Source of the DNA: a bacterium
Lineage (GTDB): Bacteria; Verrucomicrobiota; Kiritimatiellia; CAIKKV01; CAITUY01
Assembly (NCBI GenBank): GCA_037143175.1
Contig: JBAWZF010000021.1
Span: 1-45,361 of the forward strand
Direction of reading: 5' to 3'
Length of the DNA stretch: 45,361 bases
The first letter of the stretch is position 1. Each line of letters opens with the position of its first letter. The position numbers and the translations under genes are program-made. This document shows positions 17,054 through 25,987 of this stretch, piece by piece. Below the pieces are notes generated by a model, which saw only the letters and a list, made by a program, of their open reading frames with translations, was not told the DNA's origin and did no database searches.

Positions 17054-17781
17054 TTTTTGAGAGATCCATATATAAACTCACAGTGCGAGTCCTTGTATCA
17101 GTCATATCTGTAGTGATTTTGATCGCCATGGAGGGCTGTGTTGAAAAGGTCGGGGTTACGGATGAGCTTGAACGGGAGCATCCTGAAATGATGAGGGCAC
17201 GTGAGATGGAAGAGGCCGGGGATGTGAGATCTGCCCGGAATCTGTATGAATCGATATTGGATCGTGATCCCACTGTAGCTCGGGCTCACTTCGCGCTGGC
17301 TTACCTTCTGGATAAATCCGGGGAGGATTATATCGGGGCCATTTATCATTACCGACGTTACCTTGTCTTGCGTCCCAATACGGAAAAACGCGCCATGATC
17401 GAGAGTCATATCCAGAGCGATATGCTCGCGTTGGTGGGGATCGTGCAAAGTGAGCACCAAACCCTGAAAATCAGGGCGGCCAATCTTCAATCCCAGACTG
17501 TTCAGTTACGTTCGGCATTGGCAGCTGTCAGGGCTAAATATGGGGTGCCGGAATCGCTCCTTTTGACCTCTGAACCCATTGATGCACCGGCGGTGACAAC
17601 TGGCACGAAATCACAAGCCAGAATGGTGAAAGTCGAAAAGGCGGATACCTTAAAGAAGATGGCCGCCAAGTATTATGGGGATCAGGGACTATGGCGCGAG
17701 ATTTACGAGGTTAATAAGAAAAAAATGAAATCCCCAGGCGATTTACGAGTCGGACAGATAATTCTTGTGCCCGAGTTGTGA
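17050..17781 (+). CDS. TPR and LysM domain envelope protein
   Basis: A 243-residue protein with an N-terminal hydrophobic signal (VRVLVSVISVVILIAMEGC). Cys25 follows a weak lipobox-like AMEG, so it may be a lipoprotein. Residues about 45-125 form TPR-like helices (MEEAGDVRSARNLYESIL; ARAHFALAYLLDKSGE), and residues about 191-243 form a LysM domain (KVEKADTLKKMAAKYYGDQG; LRVGQIILVPEL) expected to bind peptidoglycan. The start overlaps the heptosyltransferase stop in ATGA, so translation is coupled. It likely acts in the periplasm at the cell wall; its partner is unknown. Confidence 0.85.
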   Translation: MIFERSIYKLTVRVLVSVISVVILIAMEGCVEKVGVTDELEREHPEMMRAREMEEAGDVRSARNLYESILDRDPTVARAHFALAYLLDKSGEDYIGAIYHYRRYLVLRPNTEKRAMIESHIQSDMLALVGIVQSEHQTLKIRAANLQSQTVQLRSALAAVRAKYGVPESLLLTSEPIDAPAVTTGTKSQARMVKVEKADTLKKMAAKYYGDQGLWREIYEVNKKKMKSPGDLRVGQIILVPEL

Positions 17782-17873
17782 AGATGCACTTGAAACAGGT
17801 GCGGGTGATTGCTAGCATACCGATGTCAGCGTTCAAATTTGGCGCTGTAGTGAGCCAATAAGGAGAGAATGGT

Positions 17874-18599
17874 ATGGGAACGGACTTTTTTGATGAAGAT
17901 CTGGCACAGCGCCGCGGAGCAGTAAAATCCACCACATTGGGTTCAGGGCCGGATGGCATGATGAACTTGAAGTCTGATGACCCCTCAGGGCGGCCACTTT
18001 CCGATCTCAGCCTGACGCGGATGGCCCGCCATCGTGAAGAACTTAATACCCGGAAGGCTTCGGCGAAACTTCATGTCGAGCGGTTAAAACAAAAGCAGAG
18101 CGAGATGGAGCGCGAAGAGCAAATGATTTCAGACCTGCTTGAAAAGCAGGATCAGTACGAGCATGGGAAGCAGGAGATGCAGGATCGGCTTTCCGAGAGT
18201 CTGGTGGCGCTTCAGAAGATGGGGGACCATGCCGCCCGACAGGTTGAAGTCTATTTTACCACCCGTGACCGCTTGGCTGCTGATCTAGAAGAGCTCCACA
18301 AGATTAACGATACCGAATGGGCGGATGAGGTTCTTCGGGATGAGTTGAATAAAGCCGTGGTTCAGATTGATGCCATCCGAAGTGATTTCGTCAAGGCTCA
18401 AGCCACGATTGAGGCAGTAGGTGGGCCTGTGAAGCTTTTCGATGATCAAACCCGCAAGGTGAATGCGCTCGAGGATGATGAATTTTCCCCTTCAACAAAA
18501 GGATTTGGCCATTGGTTCAAAGTCGGGTTCGCGGTCAGTTTGCCCCTGATCCTGACGATTGTCGTGGCCGTGGTCATTTTGGTTGTAAAGGGGCGATAA
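17874..18599 (+). CDS. Hypothetical coiled-coil protein with C-terminal membrane anchor
   Basis: A 241-residue protein. The first 45 residues are polar and low in structure, residues about 50-190 are long helical coiled coil (VERLKQKQSEMEREEQM; EKQDQYEHGKQEMQDRL), and residues about 214-238 form one membrane helix (FAVSLPLILTIVVAVVILVV) ending in KGR. This predicts a tail-anchored cytoplasmic rod. AAGGAG eight bases upstream fixes ATG 17874; an out-of-frame ATG lies at 17869. It pairs with the next gene, of the same plan, six bases on. No family recognised. Confidence 0.75.
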   Translation: MGTDFFDEDLAQRRGAVKSTTLGSGPDGMMNLKSDDPSGRPLSDLSLTRMARHREELNTRKASAKLHVERLKQKQSEMEREEQMISDLLEKQDQYEHGKQEMQDRLSESLVALQKMGDHAARQVEVYFTTRDRLAADLEELHKINDTEWADEVLRDELNKAVVQIDAIRSDFVKAQATIEAVGGPVKLFDDQTRKVNALEDDEFSPSTKGFGHWFKVGFAVSLPLILTIVVAVVILVVKGR

Positions 18600-18605
18600 A
18601 GGCTT

Positions 18606-19049
18606 ATGCAACGCGTACGGCGTAAAAATCCACGATTGCAGGAGAAACTTGAGGCGCTCCAGCGGGAAATTGCCCGTGTGGAGCGTGACATCAAGGGGAT
18701 TTCTCATGCGATCGAAAGTCCTGATCCTGATCAGGCCATACGTCGACTTCGCAAGGTTGTAGGTGAACTTCCTCCGGTCGATGTTACACCCAGGCCGACT
18801 GTAGAAGCCCCCCCTCGGATGTCAGGCGGAGAAAAATCCATGATGGACACTTTTGCGCAAACGGGGGGCGGGGACATGGTGATACCCAAGCCTGTACCGG
18901 ATCAAAGGTTCCAGACCTATTTTGGGACTGGAAGTCTCCACTCGGTCCGTCCGCTGCGGCAGGAGCGACGGGTTCAACGGAATAAGGCCATCATCATGTT
19001 GATTCTGGCCGCAATGCTTCTCTATGGGGTTATCAACTTGATCTTTTGA
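18606..19049 (+). CDS. Hypothetical coiled-coil protein with C-terminal membrane anchor, partner of the preceding gene
   Basis: A 147-residue protein of the same plan as its upstream neighbour but shorter: basic N-terminus, coiled coil about 10-38 (LQEKLEALQREIARVERDI), a Pro-rich linker about 54-100, a strongly basic stretch RPLRQERRVQRNK, and a final membrane helix (AIIMLILAAMLLYGVINLIF) at the very C terminus. AAGG lies four bases before the ATG. It ends four bases from the stop of the convergent lipoprotein gene with no hairpin terminator visible. Function unknown; a two-subunit membrane complex with the preceding protein is an inference from layout only. Confidence 0.72.
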   Translation: MQRVRRKNPRLQEKLEALQREIARVERDIKGISHAIESPDPDQAIRRLRKVVGELPPVDVTPRPTVEAPPRMSGGEKSMMDTFAQTGGGDMVIPKPVPDQRFQTYFGTGSLHSVRPLRQERRVQRNKAIIMLILAAMLLYGVINLIF

Positions 19050-19053
19050 TCCC

Positions 19054-20181
19054 TCATGGGTTATCGCGGCAGAGGGCGACAAAGATACGGTCTTTTTTGT
19101 GCAGAGGGGCTGTTACGGTGATTCGTCTTGTCATCTGTCCTGCGTAACCCCTGAACTCTACTTCGAATTGTTTGAGATCAGGTGGGCAGGGGACGCGGAC
19201 AACTGCGAGTTTTGCGGGCAAGGTCTCCCAGCGTCTCAGATCATCATCTTCCAGCGCCAGCAGCAAAAAACCGGTTAGGATTCCAAGGTTTTCATCGCGT
19301 GACCAGGCCGCAAGTGCAAGCGCCCCTTTAACGGCAAAACGTGTCAGGGATTTGGCTGCCTTACGAGTCGCCATGCGTTCACTGCTGGCAGATTGTAATT
19401 GATAGATACTGGTGAGGGTGCGACTGGTCCCCTGGAGTTGCCCGTTAGCATAAATGGCGGCCGAGTAAGGGATCATGCCGGAGTATCCGTCAAAATCCAG
19501 AAAACAGACCAATTCTGATATGTTTGCGGCAAGGCGAACAGGTTGGTTGGTCGGTTGGGTAGGGGTGCGGAACCGTCCGGTCGTTTCGTCGATTCCGCTT
19601 TCTGGAACCAATTTTGCCACCTGCCTGTATTGCATGGCGGCGTTACTGTCATCCCCGCATAGCTCCAGGCAAAAGCCAGCCAGATAATGGCTGAAGGCAT
19701 CATCCGGGAAGCCGTCCAGTTTTCCCATCTGAAGCGCAATTGCACGGGCTTCAACTCCGGCATCACCCCACAGTCCCATGGCTAAATAATTTTTTGCGAG
19801 ATAGACATGCAGGTAGGTGCGTTCATAGGGGTAACCGCGGAAGGCGAGGGTTGAGTCATTGACCACCAGGCTGGTGCCTGCCTTTGTGATACTGTTGACT
19901 TCCAGTTCGTTTTCAATGCGGACGGCGTTGAGCCAGTCGGAGGTGCTATTGGTGTAATCGTGACGGGCATGACGGATCATGCCCCGCTCCATAAGGCCCA
20001 GCACCTTGTTTTGATCGTCGGGGAGGGTGGCCAACGTTTTGTCGGCCTCTTCAAGCTGTCCATTGCTGAAGTTACGGCGCGCTGTATTGAGCGGCACTGT
20101 TGTGGCGCAGCCGACTGTCAAGAGCAGGGCCATGAGGAGCAGACCGCATGCCCTGATATGCGCCATCTCCAGGATTTTCAT
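19054..20181 (-). CDS. COG3014-like TPR lipoprotein, partner of LpoB
   Basis: A 375-residue exported protein with a signal peptide ending at a lipobox-like LLTVGC (Cys25), then TPR-like helices (FSNGQLEEADKTLATLP; TLAFRGYPYERTYLHVYLAKNYL; FSHYLAGFCLELCGDDSNAA) and a beta-rich C-terminal half. This matches the uncharacterised COG3014 lipoproteins that are commonly encoded beside LpoB. GAGGAG just upstream supports ATG 20181. It lies 49 bases after lpoB on the same strand and shares its promoter. Its role may concern peptidoglycan synthesis at the outer membrane, but that is inferred from the neighbour. Confidence 0.8.
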   Translation of the reverse strand: MKILEMAHIRACGLLLMALLLTVGCATTVPLNTARRNFSNGQLEEADKTLATLPDDQNKVLGLMERGMIRHARHDYTNSTSDWLNAVRIENELEVNSITKAGTSLVVNDSTLAFRGYPYERTYLHVYLAKNYLAMGLWGDAGVEARAIALQMGKLDGFPDDAFSHYLAGFCLELCGDDSNAAMQYRQVAKLVPESGIDETTGRFRTPTQPTNQPVRLAANISELVCFLDFDGYSGMIPYSAAIYANGQLQGTSRTLTSIYQLQSASSERMATRKAAKSLTRFAVKGALALAAWSRDENLGILTGFLLLALEDDDLRRWETLPAKLAVVRVPCPPDLKQFEVEFRGYAGQMTRRITVTAPLHKKDRIFVALCRDNP

Positions 20182-20230
20182 CCGCTCCTCTTGCTTTGGT
20201 CATTTTGACCGAATGGTGATTCGTGAGTGA

Positions 20231-20851
20231 TTACCACCCTAAAATCGGTTTGCTTGCGCCGCGGACACGTTCCTTCTGGGTGGTCCAGGCGATCAGGCCG
20301 GTTTGCAGGTCAGTGACTTCAACAGTGAGCTGGAGGTAGACCTGTTCTTTCTTTGATAAGCTCAGCTGTTTAGGTGTATCTTTTTTGATTTTGACGAGGG
20401 ATCCGGTGAGCATATAGCGGGCCCCGAGCTGTTTCCCGATGAGGGTCTGCGTCTCAGGTGTGCAATTGACCAGTTGATACCCTTGTTCTTTCATGAGGGC
20501 GTCACGACGGCTTTCATTGATAAAACTGGCTTTCCCGTCATTAATCAGCTTGGTGCGGATCGTATCGGTGATGGCTTTTGTATCAACATGTTCATCCGTC
20601 CTGTTTTCGATGCCCATTACGACGAGAATAGGCTTCTTGTCGAGAACGGCGGAAGACATAAGCTCGACATTGACGGCTTCTGCAAGGTTACGAAGATCGG
20701 CAAAATCATAACCGGTATCCAACGGTTTCGCAGCTGCCGTATTTACATTTTCGTTTTGTACGGAAGCGCGAAAGACACTACAGCCACTTCCAATCGTGAT
20801 GGCCGACAACATAACTAAAGACAACTTCACCGTGGTTGATGTTTGAGACAT
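20231..20851 (-). CDS. lpoB: Penicillin-binding protein activator LpoB-like lipoprotein
   Basis: A 206-residue lipoprotein (signal peptide, then Cys24 in TIGSGCS). The LpoB domain follows: FADLRNLAEAVNVELMSS, KPILVVMGIENRTDEHVDTK, RDALMKEQGYQLVN, ARYMLTGSLVKIKKDT and a final LQTGLIAWTTQKERVRG. In enterobacteria LpoB spans from the outer membrane to activate the bifunctional peptidoglycan synthase PBP1b; a related role is likely here. AAGGAG seven bases before ATG 20851 is a strong ribosome site, and a near-consensus promoter lies just upstream. Confidence 0.92.
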   Translation of the reverse strand: MSQTSTTVKLSLVMLSAITIGSGCSVFRASVQNENVNTAAAKPLDTGYDFADLRNLAEAVNVELMSSAVLDKKPILVVMGIENRTDEHVDTKAITDTIRTKLINDGKASFINESRRDALMKEQGYQLVNCTPETQTLIGKQLGARYMLTGSLVKIKKDTPKQLSLSKKEQVYLQLTVEVTDLQTGLIAWTTQKERVRGASKPILGW

Positions 20852-20880
20852 GAGTTTTCTCCTTCTTTGAAATTTCCCGT

Positions 20881-20910
20881 ATAATACTGCCAGAGCCGCT
20901 CAGGTGTCGA
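20881..20910 (-). promoter_or_regulatory. Promoter of the lpoB unit
   Basis: On the minus strand TCGACA (20910-20905) and TATTAT (20886-20881) are separated by 18 bases, five of six matches each to the -35 and -10 consensus. It sits in the 67-base gap after the upstream kup gene, so lpoB can be transcribed independently. Confidence 0.6.
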
Positions 20911-20918
20911 GATGCAAA

Positions 20919-22898
20919 CTACAGTTCAACCTGAATCCCAACCTCAATCACCCGGTTAGGGGGGATGCGGAAAAACTTGGAGGCATCCCAAGCATTACGG
21001 GATAGGTAAGAGAATATAACTTTTCGCCAGGGATGCATATTCTTGTTATTAACCAGGATAAGGGTCTCACGTCCGAGGAAGAAGGTGACGCTCATGGGGT
21101 CCAAGTTAAGGCCCTCGATTTTGAGGCCTTTCAAAAGGGTTGATAGATCGGGATCCTCGCTAAAACCATACCGGATCAGTAGCTGATAGAATCCTTCTGG
21201 CAACACTTTTACCTGAGTTCTTTCATTGTCTGGAACATGGGGAATATCTTCTGTCTGGATGGTAATGAATACAATTTGGTTATGCAGGATTTTATTATGT
21301 TTATAATTATGTAACAGCGTGCGGGGGATTCCGTTTGGATTCCCGGTCAGGAATACCGCTACCCCGGGAACCCGATGAGGTTTTGACATGGCTACATCAT
21401 TGATGAAAAGATCGATCGAGATGGCGGCTTCGGCCATTTGGCGTCCCAAAATTCCGCGTCCGCGATAATAGGTCGTCATCATGATGATAAAGGCAGCTGA
21501 AATGGCCAGAGGGACCCAGCCCCCGTCCCCGATCTTCAGGATATTCGAGCCGAAAAAGGTGAGATCCAAAGCCAGAAATGGCACGGCGATGAGGGCGACC
21601 ACCATCCGTGGCCACAGCCAGAGGCGCCGCATCACTGCAAGCATAAACAGTGTGGTAATCAGCATGGTGAGTGAGACCGCCACTCCGTAGGCACCAGCCA
21701 GGCTGTCGGAGTTTTTGAAGCCCAGTACCAGCAGTACGGTGCCCACTAACATCAGCCCGTTTACCAGGGGGAGATAGACCTGTCCGATCTGCCTTTTCGA
21801 AGTGTGGATGATGGCCAGCCGTGGGCAGTAACCGAGCTGAATGGCCTGCCGGGTCATTGAGAAGGCGCCAGAAATAATGGCCTGTGAGGCAATAATCGTG
21901 GCTGCCGTAGCGAGTGCAACCATAGGGTAGATGGCCCAATGGGGGACATTCCGATAGAAGAGATTCGCAATCAGGTTCTGATTCAGGGTGATTTGGCCAT
22001 TGATCAGGGTGACGCTCTGAGAATCTGACAATTGATGGAGCATCCAAGCTCCTTGTCCGCAATAGTTCAACACCAATGCCGGCATAACCAGGGTGAACCA
22101 TCCGAGTCGGATGGGGCCGATGCCGAAATGGCCCATATCGGCATAGAGGGCTTCCCCCCCTGTTACAGCAAGAAAGACGGCGCCCATGGTCACAAAGGCC
22201 TGCCACTGGTTATTGATGAAGAATTTGACGGCATGAAATGGGTTCAAGGCGAATAAAATTTCTGGAGCTTTGAAAACGGAAATAATCCCGAGGATCGCAA
22301 TCGTTGAAAACCAGAACAACATGATCGGGCCGAAAATGGTGCCCACGGACTGGGTGCCGCGCCGTTGCATCCAGAACAACGCGACAAGCATGAGCAGCGA
22401 GAGGAAGATGATTGTGTGGTTTGAAAATGCGATGGAGCCCATATTCAGGCCCTCAATGGCGCTTAACACTGAAATGGCCGGAGTAATGAGCCCGTCACCA
22501 TAAAGCAGTGAGGCTCCGAAGAGTCCAAGTAATACAAATAACAGTGTTTTTTTGCCGGCTTTTCGCTCGCGATTCACTAGCGCCATCAGTGCCAGGATTC
22601 CGCCTTCACCCCGGTTGTCGGCCCGCAGAACCAATGCCAGGTATTTAACGGCAATGAGGGAAATCAATGACCACAGGATCAGGGAGATGATGCCGAGGAT
22701 ATTGGCCTCCGTGGGGGGAACCCCGCAACCTGGGGTAAAGCTGACACGTGTGGAGTAAAGAGGGCTTGTGCCGATATCGCCATAGACAACGCCGAGGGCA
22801 GCAATCGTTAATCCCAGAAATGCGCGTTTGGCATGGGGCGTGCCACTGGGGCCTGAATGGCCATGTTCCTCAGCAGGGGTACTTTCGGCAGGATTCAT
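20919..22898 (-). CDS. kup: KUP-family potassium transporter (second tandem copy)
   Basis: A 659-residue K+ uptake permease (KUP/HAK/KT), predicted to have about 12 membrane helices and a cytoplasmic C-terminal domain; members usually import K+ with H+. Signatures: GVVYGDIGTSPLYSTRVSF near 35-54, LRADNRGEGGILALMALVNR, LLYGDGLITPAISVLSAIEG, GGEALYADMGHFG, and the C-terminal PPNRVIEVGIQVEL. ATG 22898 overlaps the upstream kup stop in ATGA. The N-terminal 25 residues (Pro/Glu/His-rich) are unlike the neighbour's. The two proteins are close paralogues, so the pair is a tandem duplication. Confidence 0.96.
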   Translation of the reverse strand: MNPAESTPAEEHGHSGPSGTPHAKRAFLGLTIAALGVVYGDIGTSPLYSTRVSFTPGCGVPPTEANILGIISLILWSLISLIAVKYLALVLRADNRGEGGILALMALVNRERKAGKKTLLFVLLGLFGASLLYGDGLITPAISVLSAIEGLNMGSIAFSNHTIIFLSLLMLVALFWMQRRGTQSVGTIFGPIMLFWFSTIAILGIISVFKAPEILFALNPFHAVKFFINNQWQAFVTMGAVFLAVTGGEALYADMGHFGIGPIRLGWFTLVMPALVLNYCGQGAWMLHQLSDSQSVTLINGQITLNQNLIANLFYRNVPHWAIYPMVALATAATIIASQAIISGAFSMTRQAIQLGYCPRLAIIHTSKRQIGQVYLPLVNGLMLVGTVLLVLGFKNSDSLAGAYGVAVSLTMLITTLFMLAVMRRLWLWPRMVVALIAVPFLALDLTFFGSNILKIGDGGWVPLAISAAFIIMMTTYYRGRGILGRQMAEAAISIDLFINDVAMSKPHRVPGVAVFLTGNPNGIPRTLLHNYKHNKILHNQIVFITIQTEDIPHVPDNERTQVKVLPEGFYQLLIRYGFSEDPDLSTLLKGLKIEGLNLDPMSVTFFLGRETLILVNNKNMHPWRKVIFSYLSRNAWDASKFFRIPPNRVIEVGIQVEL

Positions 22899-24793
22899 AG
22901 TTCAACCTGAATCCCGATCTCGATGACGCGGTTGGGCGGAATATTGAAATACCGGGAAGCGTCACGAGCATTTTTGGATAGAAATGCAAAAAGAATCTTC
23001 CGCCAAAAAAACATATTCTTTTGATGGATGAGGATAATGGTTTCACGCCCCAGAAAGAAGGTTACCCGGGCTGGATTCAAGTCAAGGCCATCAATTTTAA
23101 GCGATGATAACAGCAAGGATAAGTCTGGGGTTTCCATGAATCCATACTGGGCTGAAATTCGTGTGAAACCCGCTTCCAGTTTTTCAACGGATACTCGCTC
23201 GCTGTCCGGGATACGAGGGAGATCCTGATTCACGATGGTGAGCAGGATAATGTTCTGATGCAAGACCCGGTTATGCTTGAAGTTGTGCAGCAGGGTCCGG
23301 GGGGCAATATTCATACTTCCCGTGAGGAAGGCGGCTGTACCCGGGACGCGTAACGGCTTGGATTGAATGACATCTGCAATAAAAAGAGGAAGGGGAAGGC
23401 TGTCTTCGCTCAGCTTCTTACCCATAATGGTGCGGCCCCGATTCCATGTAATCATGATGATGAACATCACGGTGGCAACACTCAATCCCACCCAGCCGCC
23501 GGCCTTTAACTTCAGGATGTTGGACGTGAAGAAGGTGGCATCAAACAAAAAGATGGGAATCATGACGGCGGTGACGAGTAGCGGATTCCATCGCCATTTG
23601 CGCAGAATGAAAATAGTCATCATGACCGAAGTCAGCAGCATGGTCATCGAGACGGCGAGACCGTAGGCGCCTGCGAGCGCATCAGAATTTCTAAAGCCCA
23701 GCACGAGCGAAACGGTGCCCACCAGAAGCATGCCGGTGACCGCCGGAAGATAGACCTGGCCGATCGTGTTTTCAGAAGTATGGATGATTGTCATGCGGGG
23801 ACAGTAGCCAAGTTGAATGGCTTGTCGCGTGAGTGAGTAGGCGCCGGAGATGACGGCTTGAGAGGCAATGATGGTGGCGACTGTGGCCAGGCATACCAGA
23901 GGATAGAGTGCCCAGTTCGGGGCCAGATGATAGAGCAGGTTGGAGGTGTCGGTTTGTCCTGCCCCCTGATGCAGAAGATAGGCGCCTTGTCCGAAATAGT
24001 TCATCAGCAGGCAGGGTAAGACAAGGGTGAACCAGCCCACACGCATGGGGAGCCGTCCAAAATGCCCCATGTCCAGATAGAGATCCTCACCGCCGGTAAG
24101 ACAAAGGAAAACAGTGCCCATGGTTACAAACGCATGAAAACGATGATCAATGAAAAATTGGACGGCATAGGCCGGGTTAATGGCCGTCAGTACTTTCGGG
24201 GTCCCGAGAATATGCGGCAAACCCAGGATGGCGAGCGTAAGGAACCATAACACCATGATGGGGCCGAAGATGGATCCCACCTTTTGGGTGCCATGTTTCT
24301 GGACCCAGAAAAGACCGACCAGAATGACGAGGGCAATGGGGACGACATAAGGCGCGAGGTGAGGTGAGGCCACCTTAAGCCCTTCTACGGCACTTAATAC
24401 TGAAATCGCCGGGGTGATCAATCCATCCCCGTATAACAGTGCCGCGCCGAACAGGCCAAGGGCAACAATCACGGTGCTTCGCCGGGATACGGTTCCTCTG
24501 GCAGGGGCGTCTGCTGTTCCCCCGCGAACAAGTGCCATCAAGGCGAGAATACCGCCTTCCCCGCGGTTGTCGGCGCGGAGAACAAGGGAAAGGTATTTAA
24601 TCGAGATCAGTCCGGCCAGGGACCAGAAAATCAGGGAGAGTACGCCGAGAATGGCCGCCTCGGTGGGGGGCGTTTCGTTATTGAAGCAAAGCCGAAAGGC
24701 GTAGAGGGGACTGGTGCCGATGTCTCCATACACAACGCCCAATGCAGCCAACGCCAGCGGGAACAGTGGGTTTTTACTGCTCATTTTAGCCAT
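22895..24793 (-). CDS. kup: KUP-family potassium transporter (first tandem copy)
   Basis: A 632-residue paralogue of the following kup gene: GVVYGDIGTSPLYAFRLCF near the start, LRADNRGEGGILALMALVRG, LLYGDGLITPAISVLSAVEG, GGEDLYLDMGHFG, and the same C-terminal PPNRVIEIGIQVEL. ATG 24793 gives the family's usual N terminus and overlaps the end of the upstream exported-protein gene; ATG 24784 is an alternative, and upstream in-frame ATGs lie inside that other gene. Substrate-pathway signatures are intact in both copies, so neither looks dead. Differential affinity or regulation of the two copies cannot be judged from sequence. Confidence 0.95.
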   Translation of the reverse strand: MAKMSSKNPLFPLALAALGVVYGDIGTSPLYAFRLCFNNETPPTEAAILGVLSLIFWSLAGLISIKYLSLVLRADNRGEGGILALMALVRGGTADAPARGTVSRRSTVIVALGLFGAALLYGDGLITPAISVLSAVEGLKVASPHLAPYVVPIALVILVGLFWVQKHGTQKVGSIFGPIMVLWFLTLAILGLPHILGTPKVLTAINPAYAVQFFIDHRFHAFVTMGTVFLCLTGGEDLYLDMGHFGRLPMRVGWFTLVLPCLLMNYFGQGAYLLHQGAGQTDTSNLLYHLAPNWALYPLVCLATVATIIASQAVISGAYSLTRQAIQLGYCPRMTIIHTSENTIGQVYLPAVTGMLLVGTVSLVLGFRNSDALAGAYGLAVSMTMLLTSVMMTIFILRKWRWNPLLVTAVMIPIFLFDATFFTSNILKLKAGGWVGLSVATVMFIIMITWNRGRTIMGKKLSEDSLPLPLFIADVIQSKPLRVPGTAAFLTGSMNIAPRTLLHNFKHNRVLHQNIILLTIVNQDLPRIPDSERVSVEKLEAGFTRISAQYGFMETPDLSLLLSSLKIDGLDLNPARVTFFLGRETIILIHQKNMFFWRKILFAFLSKNARDASRYFNIPPNRVIEIGIQVEL

Positions 24794-25178
24794 CTCTGCG
24801 TTTTCGGTGAGGTGCGGGGGTGAGGGGCGGGGATTTCGGATCTTTGACAATGGCATCGCTATGGCGAGGATATTTGAAGAAGGGCTTGAAGCCGGCCGTT
24901 GCCAGACGTTGGGTGAGATCCTTGATGATCTCCATGGAGGTGTTGGCCGGGAGTTCAATGACTAGCGGATAATCGGGTGAGATTTTGTTTTTTTTCAAGG
25001 CTTTGATCAGATCCGCAGAGGCGACCTCGCGGTCATTAACCATGAATGTGGCGGGCGATTTCATGGTGATCGTCGATGAGTTGGAAACCTCTGGTCCAGC
25101 CAGAAGGGTGGTGGTTAACCCGCAAAAGGCCAGCCACAAAACAAGTGAGGTATAACTGAGCAATCGCATGTTTCTCAT
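24786..25178 (-). CDS. Exported small protein with ExbD/TolR-like periplasmic domain
   Basis: About 130 residues from ATG 25178 (ATG 25169 and an upstream ATG at 25211 are alternatives). A signal peptide (LVLWLAFCGLTTTLLAG) precedes a domain whose pattern (FMVNDREVASADLIKALKK; YPLVIELPANTSMEIIKDL; LATAGFKPFF) resembles the periplasmic part of ExbD/TolR, but without their membrane helix and its Asp. The tail is Pro/Lys/Arg-rich. It overlaps the start of the kup pair and would be co-transcribed with it. The likeness to ExbD is by eye and moderate; a function in K+ uptake is not shown. Confidence 0.65.
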   Translation of the reverse strand: MRNMRLLSYTSLVLWLAFCGLTTTLLAGPEVSNSSTITMKSPATFMVNDREVASADLIKALKKNKISPDYPLVIELPANTSMEIIKDLTQRLATAGFKPFFKYPRHSDAIVKDPKSPPLTPAPHRKRRDG

Positions 25179-25345
25179 AAATAAGCATCCAACATAAGGG
25201 AATATTCGCAAAAAATCCAGTCCTAACCCTGAAGTTTATGCCGGAATAAAATTCTTCATAAAATTAATAGTGAGTGATGAATCTAACTTGACCTCGTAAC
25301 AACAGTGTGCTGGTTGGCGAAAAAATATAAGTCCAAGGAGGTCGT

Positions 25346-25441
25346 ATGTTTGAAAGGAAGGCGAGAAGGACGTCAAAGGCAAGTGAAAAAGCTTGCGCCG
25401 GACGGTGTGGCGTTTATGATTCGGCCTATGAAAACACTTAA
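25346..25441 (+). CDS. Possible 31-codon leader ORF overlapping the outer-membrane gene start
   Basis: A strong ribosome site AAGGAGG is four bases before ATG 25346. The frame encodes 31 mostly basic residues starting MFERKARRTSK and stops at TAA 25439-25441, overlapping the ATG at 25428 of the next gene by 14 bases. It could be a leader peptide coupling translation, or the ribosome site could instead serve a TTG start at 25350 in the main frame. Confidence 0.35.
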   Translation: MFERKARRTSKASEKACAGRCGVYDSAYENT

Positions 25442-25949
25442 AGTTGCATTAATTGGCGGTCTGTTGATGGGGGCTCTTACCGGGGTGGCGATGGCGGCTA
25501 CCGCGCAGGTGGTGGATCTTGGTGCCCGTTATCATCAGAAACACTCGGAATTCATCAGTCTACCTTATACCGATGGGGATTGGACTTATGTCCCGGCGTA
25601 TGAAATCCATGAGGAAAATGCCCTGCTGCAACTGGCCTGCGGTTTTACCCCGGAGTTCGCCGATCATAAAGACATCGACTACGGAATTACGCCTGAAGCC
25701 AACCTTTTGCTGAAGGATGGAATGCTTCAGGGCGGACTTGGTGTGCTCTCAACCTATACCCGTGATGGCGAGGGCAATGGCGATTGGATGGATATGTATT
25801 GGCAATGGGTGTTGGGTGTGAACGTCCCCCTGGGAAAGAGTTTCAGCATCCAGGCTAACGCTTATTATGTCTTTGAAGACTGGGGTTCACTGGGTAAATT
25901 TGATTTCGGCGATATTGAGTTCGGTGGTTACCTGGGCTATAAGTTCTAG
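25428..25949 (+). CDS. Outer-membrane beta-barrel-like protein of unknown function
   Basis: A 173-residue exported protein from ATG 25428 (MKTLKVALIGGLLMGALTGVAMA signal, cleavage probably after AMA). The mature part has alternating aromatic/polar strands (WMDMYWQWVLGVNVPLG; FSIQANAYYVFEDWG; IEFGGYLGYKF) and ends in Phe, as outer-membrane barrels do. Upstream in-frame starts ATG 25416 and TTG 25350 are possible; the TTG would use a strong AAGGAGG site but gives an oddly long basic N terminus. No specific family recognised. trpR follows after 38 bases on the same strand. Confidence 0.72.
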   Translation: MKTLKVALIGGLLMGALTGVAMAATAQVVDLGARYHQKHSEFISLPYTDGDWTYVPAYEIHEENALLQLACGFTPEFADHKDIDYGITPEANLLLKDGMLQGGLGVLSTYTRDGEGNGDWMDMYWQWVLGVNVPLGKSFSIQANAYYVFEDWGSLGKFDFGDIEFGGYLGYKF

Positions 25950-25987
25950 GTCGTTCCGAGTTCATCAATCCCGTTCCATCCAGCCCT

